Shown: piece by piece, positions 51,011-63,527 of the stretch
Numbering within the stretch: the stretch's first letter is position 1
How the letters are laid out: each line of letters opens with the position of its first letter
The notes under the pieces: generated by a model
What the model was told of the DNA's origin: nothing
Databases searched by the model: none
The model's input: only the letters and a program-made list of their open reading frames with translations
Made by a program: the position numbers and the translations under genes
Origin: Fratercula arctica
Taxonomy: Eukaryota > Chordata > Aves > Charadriiformes > Alcidae
NCBI GenBank assembly: GCA_947846985.1
Contig: CANTUZ010000008.1
Span: 27,113,352 to 27,177,351, forward strand
Reading direction: 5' to 3'
Length of the DNA: 64,000 nucleotides

Positions 51011-54000
51011 CTACATTTGGTCTACCTCTGTACATATAGGTAAGTACTGAATGTCTCTAGTTTCTATATATCCTTTCTGGTACAGTCTCTTTTTTTAATA
51101 TTGACTTTTATCCTTGTTATTAACATCACTGTTTCTCGGGTTGATGCTTTGCCCACTTGACTTACAATAAAACCTCTTTCAAGGGCTTTGTCTCCTAGAT
51201 TATGGGACAACATCACTTACACGCTAATCTCTGTCAAAAAGCTGTTATGTAATGTGAGTTTCCTTAGAATATTGTGTTCACTGTAAAATTGCACAGAGAC
51301 TTAGAGCCTAAGGCACAGGTAATTTCCACTAATACTGTTTGAGAAACTCAGATGAGATAGGCTGATAAATTGTATTAAGTATAAAAACTTTTAATTGGTC
51401 TGTCTGAAAAAAAAGAAACAACCAAGGTAATGTAAAGAGGAAAGTCATACTTCTGGGAAAGGAAAAAAAATATTGCGCTGCACACGTGTGACTGCTTTTT
51501 ATATTTTTTAACATTTGGATAGTTGCTTATAAAACATCTTGGGTAGCTTAGTGGCACAACAGCATTAAGCTCTAATTTATCATTGGGCTATAACTATGAA
51601 AATTGAAGAATATACCTTCAGGGGAGAGGCAATGAAAGATTTCATATTGTATGGATTACAGTGGAATACTTATGACACTAGTTAAGAGTCTGCGACAACT
51701 TTTGTGGTTACCTTCCATTTTAAAAAGTGTAAGTTATATGTGTATATTATATGGCCGCAACACAAGTAATTTGTAAAATATTATAATATTTGTAAGATTT
51801 AGGATTGAACTTAGCGCATAATCAGTTTTCTTTCTTTATACTTTTCATACTATCAACACACAAACTGCATTACTTTTAGAAACTGACTGAGCATGCTATA
51901 GACATTTATATCTATTCATGCATCTAAATAAAAGTGTACATTTATACTAGAGACCCCATATGTCATATATATACGGTTGTATACATACTGTTATCATTGT
52001 ATTTATGGACATAGCAGTGCAGTTATAACAATGTTGTTCTAGTCGCTTTCTACAGTCAAGTGCACCTCATGTAATTATTCACTTCATTCAAATCCATCAT
52101 TTCAAAGGATCTGGCTTCCCAGAGGTGACACCTTCCTCACAGAAAAAAGACATTCTTTATAGCAGACAAGCAGCTAAAATCAGGAGACTTTAGCATACAG
52201 GCAATAGTCTAAATACTGGTCAGAACCAATCAGGTAATACAGAGTAAATGGTGTCACTGGAAGGATATTTACTTATGTAAGTGCTGTGGCAGCAAAGATG
52301 GTGGTTTGTTTCCCTGTCTAATTTGGCATTCCCATACTTACGCTATTCTCACCGTATTAACTCCAACTTCCCCATTTAGTAGAAGAGAGAGAAAAAGTTT
52401 TCACAAGAAAAGGAACTTTGGAAATTGCATACTAATTTAACATTTTCCTGGTTTGCTCCCGTAGTAATAGCTGATTCATTTTTTCAATTGTCTATAGGGT
52501 ATTTCCCTCCTGAATTTTTTTTTAATTAGAGTCCACATGGTAGGCCCGAGAACAACAGTACCTGGCTTGATTCAGTACATTCCCCCTCAGCTCTTCCCTG
52601 TTTGGCTAGTGCACACTCTTGCAAAGCCCAAGCCTCTTCCATCTCTGCAGCAGGCTCAAGTGGACATGAACAAAGGAACAAAGCTGGCTTGTGTGCTCAT
52701 GAAAAAGTGCACAAAATGAATGTACAGTTCAAAAAATGTACAAAGTAAACTGACGCATCCAAACAAAATGCTTTACGTTGTATCACAGTTTTGGAGCTCA
52801 GGCTTAAGTTTACAATCCATTACCTATGATACCTTTACTCAGCTTACAGAGATAGGCAGGGAGAAAGAGGAGACAAGCTGCATCTCAGAACAGAAAACCT
52901 CTGGAGAGAGGTTAATTATTCAAAGTGGGTTGTGGTCCTCCAAAAGGGAAGTACACTGAATATTTCAGAGCAGACTATCCGTCAGACAAAAGGTACTTTA
53001 CTCAGGTATCCCCTCAGAAAGCTAGAAAGCCCATGGCTCTTCACAACCTCATAAACACAAGACAGATAGAAGGAAGGGTCCATAACATCTGAGCATCTCA
53101 AAAATTATCAGTTACCACATAAGCGGCAAAAACAGATGTAAGTGAGCACCACACAGCAAGTTTAAGTTGGCCGAGCAGCTATGCACATTATTAACTAATT
53201 CAAACCAGCTGCCAAATTAACTAGTTAACTGAGTATGGACTAATGTGTCCTGTTTAAATGATTTTATTTTTTTTTAAGTCCCTTCAAGGTTGTTTCTGAA
53301 GAATAATTTTTATATTCTGGAGGATTGCCCAAATTTTCATCCTTTTCAAATAGAAAAAAATTGCTATTTTGTTCTGTGGGTAAAAACACTTTAATCGTTC
53401 CATGAGAAATGGGGAAACAGAAATATTTCTTTCATCAAAGTCTTTCCCTTCACTTAGAGGAAATTTCAGCTTAGATACATAGTGGACAAGATTGAAAAAA
53501 GATCGTGAAACTCACTTGATCATAGACTAATTTTTTTCTGATACTGTAACTCAATATAAAAAGCCAGTACAGAAGTAGCTTAAAGAATTAGATCACTCAA
53601 GCAAATTAAAAGGCCAAATCTGCTTTGCCTTTATGGAACAACTGGTAGAAACAAAAGCAAGAATTATTCCAAATGGTATTTTCTTAGGTTTCTTTATTAT
53701 CATTTCCAGGCAGTGCTTTGTCACAAGATTAAAACAAAAGTAAGTAAATGTATTTATAGAAAATGTTTAAATATGCATGGTCATGAAGTATGGCACAACC
53801 TCATTTTATGTTATTCAGACTCATAAAATGTGAAATAAAATGATATTTTCCCCCAATTCAACCTTTTTTTAAAAGGAAATGCTGACTAAAACAAAAGAAT
53901 CATGCAAAACAGATGATTAGAATAAAAGGATCATCTGAAGTATGGATGCTAATTGAAAAGCTTTCATTTTTTCTCAAAAGCTATTATGTGTTTTCATCTA

Positions 54001-55907
54001 GAGTTTTTGTTTTTGTGATTTTTTTTTGCATAAATAAGTTTAAACAATGGGTAATACAGATTTATTTATGAATTTGTTAGGCTGGAATTTTAAATAGTCT
54101 CAAGAATTCAAGATGGTCAAAATGAAATAATAAAAAATAAGCCACCTGCTCCAATTAACATACCTAATTTCTTCTCTGCTTTATGTAGCCATTTTTCCTA
54201 TGAGCACATTCCACATGCAAAATTTGGAATGCCAGCATGTTTCCTTTGTTTACTTTTTCAATACTATTTAGTTTTTCCACATCAATTTTCACTTAATCCT
54301 CATTCAATCAATTTTTTAAAAATGTTAAAGATCATTAAGACATACTGGTTAGTAAAGTTGGGTCTGGTTTTGTTTTTTAAAGCTGATGTCTTTCATGATG
54401 TATGTGCAGTTGTTGCTTTTAAAGTACTAAGTTAACGGTTCCCTGAAATTTTTGAGCGCTTGTCTTTGAAGTAACACATGTGAGAGCATTTCTCTTTGAA
54501 ACACTCAAACCTGTTTCTGCTACTAGCGGGCTATAAAGTCACTTCACCACAGAAACCCATAAGCTGCGGCTGTGTGTCACTGGTACCCTTTCAAGATTTT
54601 TCCTTCTACAGCTTTTGTTTGGGATTATTTTATTGTGTCAGTGATTAACAGGCCTCCTTGGATTGTCGTCCTTTATTGCCTATTCCTGCCAGCTGCAAAA
54701 ATACTGGCTTCCTTTTTTAATCATGAAATGAATTGTTGCAGAAATGGGGAATGCTACAGTTTCCTCCATGTAACGTTCTCCAATCAGAAAATTATAATTT
54801 CTCAGATGCATTACCACAATATACTAGGAAACAGCTGCATAATTTAACTTAATTGTTAAGCAATACCTCATTATAGCTAGACAGTAAATTCAGCAGTTCA
54901 CATTTTTTGTGCGCCTCTCCTCTTTCCAGTGCTTGCATCATGTTCTCTTTCATCTGCATTTCTGCTCCCAAAGGTGCTGGAAAAAGCCATACTTGCAACA
55001 AAAAAGAATTTAGTCTTCTTTAAGAACCAGCTTAAATTCATGGTAGATGCCTAAAATTCAAATTTATAGGAAAGTAAGTCCTTCTAGATAACCCTGGAAT
55101 GTCTGGTAGCAGATATTTATCCATTTTCTAAACAAAACAAAAAGAAACATGCAAAATCCAACATAACTAAACATTCAGTATTGAAATACATCTTAACTTC
55201 TAAAGGCCTTTGACAGCAGTAAATATTGTTCAGCAGGTTAGAGGTGGAGAACTGCAAAAAGAGCACAATTCAATGCAAATGTGTGGTGAACACCCAATGT
55301 AAGACTTGTTTTAAGACATTATGAGACAAGAAACCATTTGCATTCACCACTAGTTCATCTTCACCTGAGAAAATTCAGTTGTTTGGATGAACTCGATCAG
55401 GCAGCATTGGCAGGCTAACACCATCTCTTCTCCAGACATCCAGTGAATCTAATCCTTTATTTTCTTTTGCCTTTCTTTAACATACCTTAATAAAGGTTTC
55501 ATCCTAAACCTGTTTGTTTAGTATTTATATAAATTTTCTTCACTTACAAGATTTATTTTTTTGATTCAGCACTTTCTGAATCAATTTGAATTTATGTGTG
55601 CACTTATATTTGTGTTCAGTGGCCAGACTCAGCTAGTTGCATAGTTCATTCATATTATATGTCTATGTGCTGATTCCTAACTCCCCTGCAAGTTATTAAT
55701 TTACTAGATTCTCTAGGTTGAGGGAAGAAAAAGTTCCACTCAGTTTCTGCATTAGATATATTTTGTGTTTTAAGTAACTATTCCAAACAAACATGCATCA
55801 CTTTTACTGCTGCCACTATCTAACCATATGTTTAAGTATCTCTAAGATATTTGTATTGTATCATAAAATAAAACCACAAACATCTACAAGAGTTGCTAGT
55901 AACTTAC

Positions 55908-56092
55908 TTAGGTGTGTTATCAGCTTTTTCTGCTGCTGCTGGTCTCTGCCTCTTCGGACCAGAAGTTTTCTTGTGTTCTGAATGTGGATCGAGACTCCCT
56001 GTGCTATCACAGCTACGAATGAGACACCTTACTCTGTTTGTAATAGGTAAACATTTCTCTCCTATATTCTTAACCAAAGGTTCATATAGTAT
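55908..56092 (-). CDS. Putative internal exon 3 of an unidentified minus-strand gene
   Basis: The 185-base segment is open in one frame only (61 codons plus 2 bases, phase 0 to 2). It begins after a strong acceptor (TCTTTTCTTTCTTCCAG) and ends at a strong donor (AA then GTAAGT). The peptide begins Ile-Leu-Tyr-Glu-Pro-Leu-Val-Lys-Asn. It ends in a hydrophilic, basic, linker-like part with Gly-Pro-Lys-Arg-Gln-Arg-Pro, which could be a nuclear localisation signal, and a run of three Ala. It contains Cys-x4-Cys and His-x2-His spacings, but I do not recognise a zinc-finger family. A second acceptor (CTCCTTTATTTTCAG) at 56181-56183 would extend the exon to 56180 (273 bases) in the same frame with phase 2 at its start. 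The phase-0 start matches the end of the exon at 61525-61651. It may be a pseudoexon; I cannot name the gene. Confidence 0.38.
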
Positions 56093-58599
56093 CTGGAAGA
56101 AAGAAAAGATTTTACCAAAATGGTGATACTCACCCTCGAGCCTCCCAGAAGAGATTACTGGAGCCTGGCCTCTCCAAATGCTGAAAATAAAGGAGATATA
56201 GATAGCATCTTCATTTGTAAGTCTACTTTCAGTCATGTGAAAAGCATACAGAACTCACTTTGAGTGAGGTCAGAATAGTAAATATTAAGAACAACCGCTT
56301 ACATTCCCCTCTGCAAGTTAGCACTATTATAGAGAAGCACTCGAGAGAGTAGGAAAACTACAATGACCTTTCTTCTTGCCAGTTCTATGTACTATGAGCA
56401 ATCAGTAATTAAAGCTTTTCTATAACTATAGTCAGATGTCAAAATCCCCAAAACTTAAAGCTTGAGCCTTTGTAAGAAGGGTTTGGGTGTTGGTTGCCTT
56501 ATTATTGTTCCATTTTGCTACATTTTTTGTTCAAGTAGATTAAAATAAAATCACTTGGATACAAGAAACAGTAACACCAGGAATCTGAAAGTCTTCAGTC
56601 AGAACATGTAATTACTGATAACAATCAATCATCCCTGTAGCTTCTGCTCTGTGTAATTCTCCACCCACTGAAATTCAGCCATTTTCTAATAAATGTTTCA
56701 TTAAAAAAAAATATTTTTAGCATATTTATAACCATTTCACTATCAAATATTTGTTGGGTTTTTTTCCTGATTACTGCACATCTTAATACAGCCTGACTTC
56801 ATGAGATTGATTTAAGATGTTCACAATACTGTAGACTGGCTTTTCTGCTAAGCAATATCTGCATCATCTGATTCTGATTTCACTGATATCTGAGTAATGA
56901 AGGCAGAATTACTGATATAAAACTGGTGTTGGTAGTGAATCAAGACAGTTCTGTGAGGTTTTGTTAAGTTGCTTGTTTCCCATGCTGTTTCCCATAATCC
57001 TTGCTCTTTCTGCCTCATGAGGAAACAAAAGGGACCTAATCTCTACACCTGGACTTTTATAAGCAGGATCTGACAGTTCAGAATCTCACAAAACATGGTT
57101 AAAATACCTAGCTGTGTATTAATATGCAATTATGCAATAAAATTTACCTGTAGTTAGCACTAAGGGGAATGACTAATTGTCTTCCTAACTTGGTCATCTA
57201 AAGTAAGCAGAACTATTCTCATTACATTCAGTTCTTAGGAATGTATCAACTATCAACTTTCTGTTGATAATTACAGGAGAATAGTAGAGAAACAGGCTTG
57301 CCAGTGCTTGCATAAGGGAAAGAATATTTCACTTCTGCATTAGGCAAAGGAAAGTTAAGTTCATCACAAGTATGGGGTGAGATTTGATTTTAAAGTGTAT
57401 GATTTATACCGGTGCTATTTCTTTTCTACTTCAAAAATGCACCATTTTATTTAGAAAAGGCATCAAAATAAGAGGAAACCTGGGAGAAGTGAATGCCTGC
57501 TATGAAGTATTGCGGAGATAAAACAAAATAACTACACTGCAGCTAGTTCATGGATCACACTGGCCTGGGATGCTGTAGGCCTGAGCAGGGTTCAAAGACA
57601 TCAGTCATTTGTAGGGACTTCATAAACGTCCACAGCTATAGAATGAATGTTTTCAACGTAAGATTAACCTTGGTGTTACAAGCAGCACTTGACCTCAGTG
57701 ATGAGAGTTAAGAAGAAAAGTCTTCTCTAGAGCAGACTGTCATGTAAGAAGCAGTTTCTTACCCTCTGCTTCCAGCCTGTTGAAAGAGGCTCTGTGACTG
57801 TAGGGACTTCCTTCAGGTGCAGTTATATACTGCATATTCTTAGATGTATTTTATATATACACCCATATCACATATTCTTAGCATATTTGATGTATAGCAA
57901 ATGCTCTGGTCATGTTATGGACAATTTTTGTTTGCCTCTTCCAAGAAGAAAGGTTTTTTTCACCAAGTCAGGCCCCCAGTAAGAGTGTTTCTCACTATGG
58001 TTCAGCATGTCTGTACATGATGTAATGAATCTGATTATGAGTTCACTGCTCCTAGTTAAAATTCAAGAGTAGCTTAGATGAAGAAATTGCATCTGTTTAA
58101 CTGGGAGGTGAATCAGGTCTGCTGATGAAAAGATGTCAAAGAAGGACAATAACTTAGCAAATTGAAAAATGCTAGAGTGCCAGCTATTGTTTTTAAAACT
58201 AACTCCCCCCCAGAAAACTGTTTGTCAATCAGGTGTTGTAAAGATATTTACAAATGGGTCTAATAAAATCTGTGGGTCTTCTTACAACAGAAAAAAAATG
58301 CAGTCCTTCAGTGGCCAGTAGAGCAGTATGAAAACCACATAAAACCAAAAAAAATTCTGAAATGCAAAAGCTAAAAACAATTATTCAAACAAATGAAACT
58401 GATGCCTAATATGCTAAGGTGAACAGTAACTCCATTAACATATTTTGCAGTTCCCTGATACCCAACCATACTTATCAACAAGGAACTGAGTCTTCGTTCT
58501 GCATGAATTAACCTTCATCTTTATCTCTCAGAGTTTTTGAATGGCAAACAGTGTAACAATGATTGAGATTAAAATGTTAGCCCGAAGTCAGATACCTGA

Positions 58600-59060
58600 T
58601 ACAATGGATGAATCTTTAATTCACTTTTAAATTGCTTAAATAATGTCACATTCAAAATTTTCTGCACGAATGAGCATTAATTCATACAGGAAAGAAATGT
58701 TGCCATGTTTAATTCAATAGTTTTAAAAATTTAGTTATTAGAAGATTCTAATTTAGCATTTCCTTTGGTATTTTGTGCCTTGCTTAGTAAGAAGATGCGT
58801 CAACAGGCCATGATAAAGAGATTAAACAAATCTGTAAAAATTCTGCCCAAACAGAGTATTTGCTTTTATTACAATAGCTTTTTACACAGGCAGCTATGAC
58901 AAAAATGAATGACATAATTTGATAGCAGACTAACAGAGTCGCAGCAGTTCACTGATGGGTAGGTAACAAGTGACCAAGAGGGCCCTTGAAGCCTAGTGGG
59001 TTTAATTGATCACTAATTTGACACTTAGACAGAAGTTGTTCCTTGAAAAAAATGGAAGAT
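58600..59060. promoter_or_regulatory. Candidate conserved non-coding element (composition only)
   Basis: The block is non-repetitive AT-rich sequence with clustered TTAATTCA, TAATTTAGC, TTTAATTGATCACTAATT and TTTGCTTTTATTACAATAGC words and no open frame. It resembles enhancer-type conserved sequence; not tested. Confidence 0.23.
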
Positions 59061-60082
59061 TGACCCTTGATAAGAATGGTCCTGATCAAAAATCTTCTAA
59101 ATCACAACCTGAAATTCTCAATTCAAATCAATGATTTTTAAAAATGCATTTTTGTATTTTGAAAATAGAGAATTAAAAAATTTCCTAAACTGCTTAAAAG
59201 TGTGCTGTCTTCAATAAGCTGTCAAGTGAATGGTTCCATTAAATAAAACAAATCAGCATTAATCTGATTTAATATGATATTATTAGAGGAAAAATATAGG
59301 AATGCTCGCACACTATGTGTAGAAACCTACCACTATTATCACAGAAGTTTTAGCTTTATTTCTCAGACAAACTCTTTAAACTTAAGTATCCATGTTCTGT
59401 AAGAGATTATATAATTAGCAAAAATAGATCCTTCCCTACAAATCAGGGAACTCAATATTTTTATTTCTTCTTCTATAATTCAATTTCATAAATCCTCATA
59501 TTCATTATAGCAGATAACACTACCTCTCCACCTCCCTGCTGCAGCCTTAGAAGTCTTGAAGAGGGTCTAGTAGCAATCTAAATTGGGGTTTTTTTTAAGG
59601 TAATAGGCTATCCCAAATGATTTCGGTAATAAGGAGGAAAAGATTTTCGATAAAGTTCAAGAACTTTCTTTCTCAGCTTCAAATTAAGATATATGATTTT
59701 AATCACTAATATATCCCTGCTGCTCTGCCAGTCCAGATCAAGTATCGCAGCACTCTTATGACAGTTCTTAACTGAGCTTTAGGAATCTTCTACCAAAACC
59801 AGTTTTGCAAGCTGGGAAATTATAAAGAGCATTTGGCAAGAAAGCTGTATTGGGTCCAGGTCCCAGATCCAGTTTTGTCCCAGGCACCTTTTTGGCCCAA
59901 AGGAATACAATGTCCAACTACCAATACCAGAAAATTGTCTTTTGAACAGAGTACTCAAGGCCATTGAAAGCACTGGGTCATTTCTTTTCTGGGCAGAGCT
60001 TTTTGAGTGTTATCTGTTCGAGCATGCTTCCTTTTGTTGTTAGCTGGCATTCAGCATCCATTGTTCTTGCTTCATTTTCATA

Positions 60083-60098
60083 CTTAAGCATGCTTAAG
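60083..60098. repeat. Perfect 16-bp palindrome CTTAAGCATGCTTAAG
   Basis: The 16 bases equal their own reverse complement, with no loop. A related GCTTAAGCG lies at its right edge. It could bind a dimeric factor or be chance. Confidence 0.9.
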
Positions 60099-61524
60099 CG
60101 TGATGCAAGAGGCAGTCTGTGAGGGGACAAAGATTCATTGGGACCTTCAGCTTGCAGGTGCTTCCCTCAGCTACTTCCAGTTGCTGTTAGTCTGCTGGCT
60201 CATACTGACACCACAGACCCTCTACTGTTGAGCATCCAGCTCTAAGGCAGCTTTTGTGATAGATTTACACAGTTAAGCAACAATATCAGAGAAAAACCCA
60301 AGCCATGTAGGTTTTCTGTAGTTTTTTTGCTTAAACATAGAAAGTTTCGGCTATTGTTAACTTGTCTTCCCCTAGAAAATATCTCCAATAAGCTTCAAGT
60401 ATACATTTAGGTGATGTTAAAAACTTACAAAACATACTGATTTTTCGTAAGGGTTGATATGAACTTGGTTTCTCAGTGTGGTAGTTAAGCTGAAAATATA
60501 CCAAATGTGTCCAGAATCCTAAATATTCAATACAGTACTTTTCCACTCTCAAGTTGTCCTATGCATCGTCACAAAGCTTACTATAAAACAGCACTGGGAA
60601 CATTTGTTTCAATGCATCTGTGCCCACAATTTAATCCTGTAACCTCAAGAACATCATAATCGTTTATTTTCTTCCTAAAGTGGTTAGCAAGCTTAAAATG
60701 TATCTATGTGATATTTAACTCAGGCATAGGTTCACGTTCATATAGAAATATCTGTATATATAGCTCCCTGTAAATGAAGCTTCTGTCCTCAACTCATTTT
60801 CAAACAGGCTTTTTGCTGCAGACATAGCGTAAAGCAGGCACACCTTAAGCACCCAAGCAGTGTTTCATTGTGCCATGTAAATAAATGCACCCATTCCATG
60901 TTAACTTGGACTTTTTTATCCCACTACCTATCGTGGAGTATGTAGGTATGTTCACAGTTACAAACACACGGGTATTCACAGGGCTGCACTACTCGGTGTT
61001 CACAGACCAGTGAACAGTCTGCTCCCATTCAGCAGTGACGCTGCTGAAGAGCAGTGGAGATTCTCTAAGGAGAAATGCTTTTCTGAACAGGCAACCTGAA
61101 CTCAGGAAGATGCATTAAATGAGCTTTCATCAAAATGTTTAAGTATTCCAGCTGACAAAGACAGCAATCCTCAATTGTCACTTTCTTAATTGCAAAGCCA
61201 AGTTAAGGAAATTTAGAGCCTTGCAAAAGAAAGGGGAAAAAATGGAGTGTTTCTTAGTATCTATTTGTACTACTTCTCTCCTTCCAGTAAATGAAATTGG
61301 TTAGTACAGTCATTCACCACACTGCTTCCTATTGCTAATGCAGTAACTGCTAAGCCAACAGAACATGATCTAGGAGAAGGGGGCCCTCCCTGAAATAATT
61401 GCTGTTGCTGCTGTGTCTTGCTGTATTATTTCATGTTACACCCCTCACTAAAATGGTATGACATAAAGACAGAAGCAGCATCTGTAGCATCCTAGACAGG
61501 AGGCAGTGAGAAAACCTGCCTCAC

Positions 61525-61651
61525 CTGCATCGGCCTGTCCTCAGATGATTGAGTTGGCTGCAGGAAATGAGCCAGCACTGCTCTAGTTTGTGCTAAACCC
61601 GCTGTGTCACAACTGCTGGCAGTCTGCACAAGGGCATCTCGCCAAGATGCT
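61525..61651 (-). CDS. Putative internal exon 2 of an unidentified minus-strand gene
   Basis: The 127-base segment follows a very good acceptor (CATGCCCTACCTCTCCCCAG) and ends at a strong donor (ATGCAG then GTGAGG). Only one frame is open: 1 base plus 42 codons, phase 2 to 0. The peptide (Ala-Ser-Trp-Arg-Asp-Ala-Leu-Val-Gln onward) is Ala, Leu and Gln rich, with helix-like stretches such as Leu-Ala-Gln-Thr-Arg-Ala-Val-Leu-Ala, and ends Arg-Pro-Met-Gln. The segment is richer in G and C than its flanks. Its first base joins the AG left by the exon at 63431-63527 to make an Arg codon, and its end phase matches the exon at 55908-56092. No protein family was recognised. Of the three exon calls this has the best splice sites. 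Confidence 0.4.
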
Positions 61652-61973
61652 CTGGGGAGAGGTAGGGCATGTACTCCAACCATCAACATTTTCTCCATGA
61701 GGTTTTGGGGTTGAGGTTTTTTTAAGTTTTTAAAGTCTTTTGGGAAAGATCTATTCACAGCTCTGCATCCATTATAGAGGAAGATCCACTTCAAGAAAAA
61801 AGAGGAGCAAACAGCAACACAAGCTTTTTCTGTCTTTTCAGGTCTCTAATGTTTTGGTAATATTTACAAAAAGTGACATTTATAAAAAATGTGACTATTC
61901 TCATACCAAGATAGTCATGTCAAAAATATTCTAGGAAGAAAACACAAAATGATAGGTATGGAACTTGGTTACC

Positions 61974-61989
61974 TTTTTTTTTTTTTTTT
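61974..61989 (+). repeat. Poly(T) tract, 16 T
   Basis: Sixteen consecutive T. No retroelement was recognised beside it. Confidence 0.9.
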
Positions 61990-62019
61990 AATTACATAAA
62001 TTTAGTTTAGCAACATATT

Positions 62020-62360
62020 TCTAAAGAATGCAAGGAAAGCCTTGAATTTTTTAATTAGCAGCTGGAGCCCCCTGATTTTGTGACTGGACAAGAAGAATGA
62101 AGAAATTCTTTTATTAGCAGCTTGCTGTAATACAGCAATTTAGCTGTGAAAAAGAACAGCGCAGGTGCAGTATGTTAAGACCATCTAGAGTATCTGTCAG
62201 ACCTCAGGAAACAATAACTAAATTAAAGATTTTAATGCATTAAAATTAAAAAAAGCAAAACCAAAGCTGTTTACTGACCTGAAACATTGAGGAAAATTCA
62301 CCAGCAGAAGCAAAATCTTGTTGTACCATTTACATAATTAACCTGGCTTGGCTGAAGACT
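62020..62360. promoter_or_regulatory. Candidate conserved non-coding element (composition only)
   Basis: The block is rich in TTTTTTAATTAGCAGCTGG, TTTTATTAGCAGC and ACATAATTAACC-like words, combining homeodomain and E-box (CAGCTG) cores. No frame or repeat is present. The call is by appearance only. Confidence 0.27.
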
Positions 62361-63430
62361 TCTAAGTTATAAATAAAATAAAAGGATATGTCGGATACTT
62401 AGCCTGTTTTTTCTAAATGACTTGTCTATATAATTTGCAGGTCCATCTTGTATGTAGGTGCACATTCACGCAAGTATCCTCTGTATTCTCAGGCCATACA
62501 AAAGTATTCTTGACTGTGATTTTCGTATTATTTGCCTGAAAAGTTGTGGTTCTCTGCTACAAAGGCTGGGAGTTCTAGGAAAGGAAGGCAGCAAGAAGAA
62601 ATAGTTGACTGATATTTTACATCATAAGAATAATCTGAGTCAGACAAGGTAGTTTTGAAAATACCCTCTGCCATACCTAAGCCTATGTCTGAGGGGCAAT
62701 AGGAGTGGGAGACAGAAAGCCAGAGAAGGCAAAGAAAATCCCAATTTTCTCTTACTGCCCGCAACTCTATGTATGAGGAAGCACATTAAACCAAAGGAGA
62801 TTATCTTCAAGCAAGGTGTTGGAAGTGCTGCAGGTTTTTGCAACAAATGTTACTGACATCACGAATAAAGTGGTCCATATGATTTTTTTAAGTCTTTGCT
62901 ATTTTAAACATCCCAGTTTACTGAATGTTCCTTCTGTTTACGGTTTCTTTTTCAGACTTGAATAGCAGCCCAAGCAATAATATCTCAATGTTAATCTAAC
63001 ATTAACATTTACATCGTTTGTTTAAATAGTGTACTTTGACACTATAGGTATAAAAATGTATGTTCTCAGGTCATTTTGCAAAGGTATGGTCAGAAGAGTA
63101 CGTATGAAGCGCGGCCCCAGATTCCCTTTCCAGCACAAGGCCTTTCTGCTCCAGTGCAATTTGAAGCACATCAAAGGTTCATGCCATGTCATGCTTTTGA
63201 GAGCTGAATGTACTTGATATGAAGGCACCTGAGGAAGAAGCTCTGACAGCAGCTATGATTTGGTTTTGGCAGGTAGGTATCTCTTTATTCTTTGACTCGT
63301 AGAAATATGTCACCATTTAAGAAGGAAACATTGTTTAAGTAGGAAAAAAATCTTTCTGCATCTTTGTGTATACTGAAACTGTCACTTCTGAAATGAATTC
63401 TCTTCCAGAATAAGGGTAATGACTTGTTAC

Positions 63431-63527
63431 CTGCTCAGTTTGATCCTCTGTCCTTTCATCATGGCTTGCATCATGGCTTGCACTGGGAATGCAGCACTCT
63501 CAGCAGTACAACCATTCAGAGAAAAAC
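63431..63527 (-). CDS. Putative internal exon 1 of an unidentified minus-strand gene
   Basis: The 97-base segment follows a good pyrimidine-rich acceptor (GCTTTCTCCATTCTTTAG) and ends at a fair donor (GAGCAG then GTAACA). One frame is open with 2 bases, 31 codons and 2 bases (phase 1 to 2). The peptide begins Phe-Ser-Leu-Asn-Gly-Cys-Thr-Ala-Glu-Ser and carries a doubled Gln-Ala-Met-Met coming from an exact 12-bp tandem duplication (63457-63480). Its ending phase fits the exon at 61525-61651. No family recognised. Upstream exons would lie beyond or near the window edge. Confidence 0.33.

Larger units (their letters stand above)
47910..55907. other. AT-rich non-coding DNA
   Basis: About 8 kb, possibly intronic if the minus-strand exon chain is real. 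No frame longer than 91 codons and none recognised. It holds one weak exon-like segment (48242-48289) and a candidate conserved block at 50800-51010. Confidence 0.4.
56181..61524. other. AT-rich non-coding DNA, probably intronic if the exon chain is real
   Basis: No confident gene. A minus-strand segment at about 60430-60490 has a good acceptor (GGTATATTTTCAG) and a GTAAGT donor but does not fit the phase of the flanking exons. The part at 58600-59060 looks like conserved non-coding DNA. A 16-bp palindrome lies at 60083-60098. Confidence 0.4.
61652..63430. other. AT-rich non-coding DNA, probably intronic if the exon chain is real
   Basis: It holds a poly(T) run (61974-61989) and an enhancer-like block (62020-62360). 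A strong acceptor-like pyrimidine tract (minus strand, TCTCCCACTCCTATTGCCCCTCAG reading, near 62690-62715) is followed by an open frame without a convincing donor. It was not annotated as an exon. Confidence 0.4.

Noticed and set aside
60430..60491. Minus-strand exon-like segment with a good acceptor and GTAAGT donor
   Set aside because: Neither of its open frames fits the phases of the flanking putative exons (end 0 upstream, start 0 downstream) without another unseen exon.
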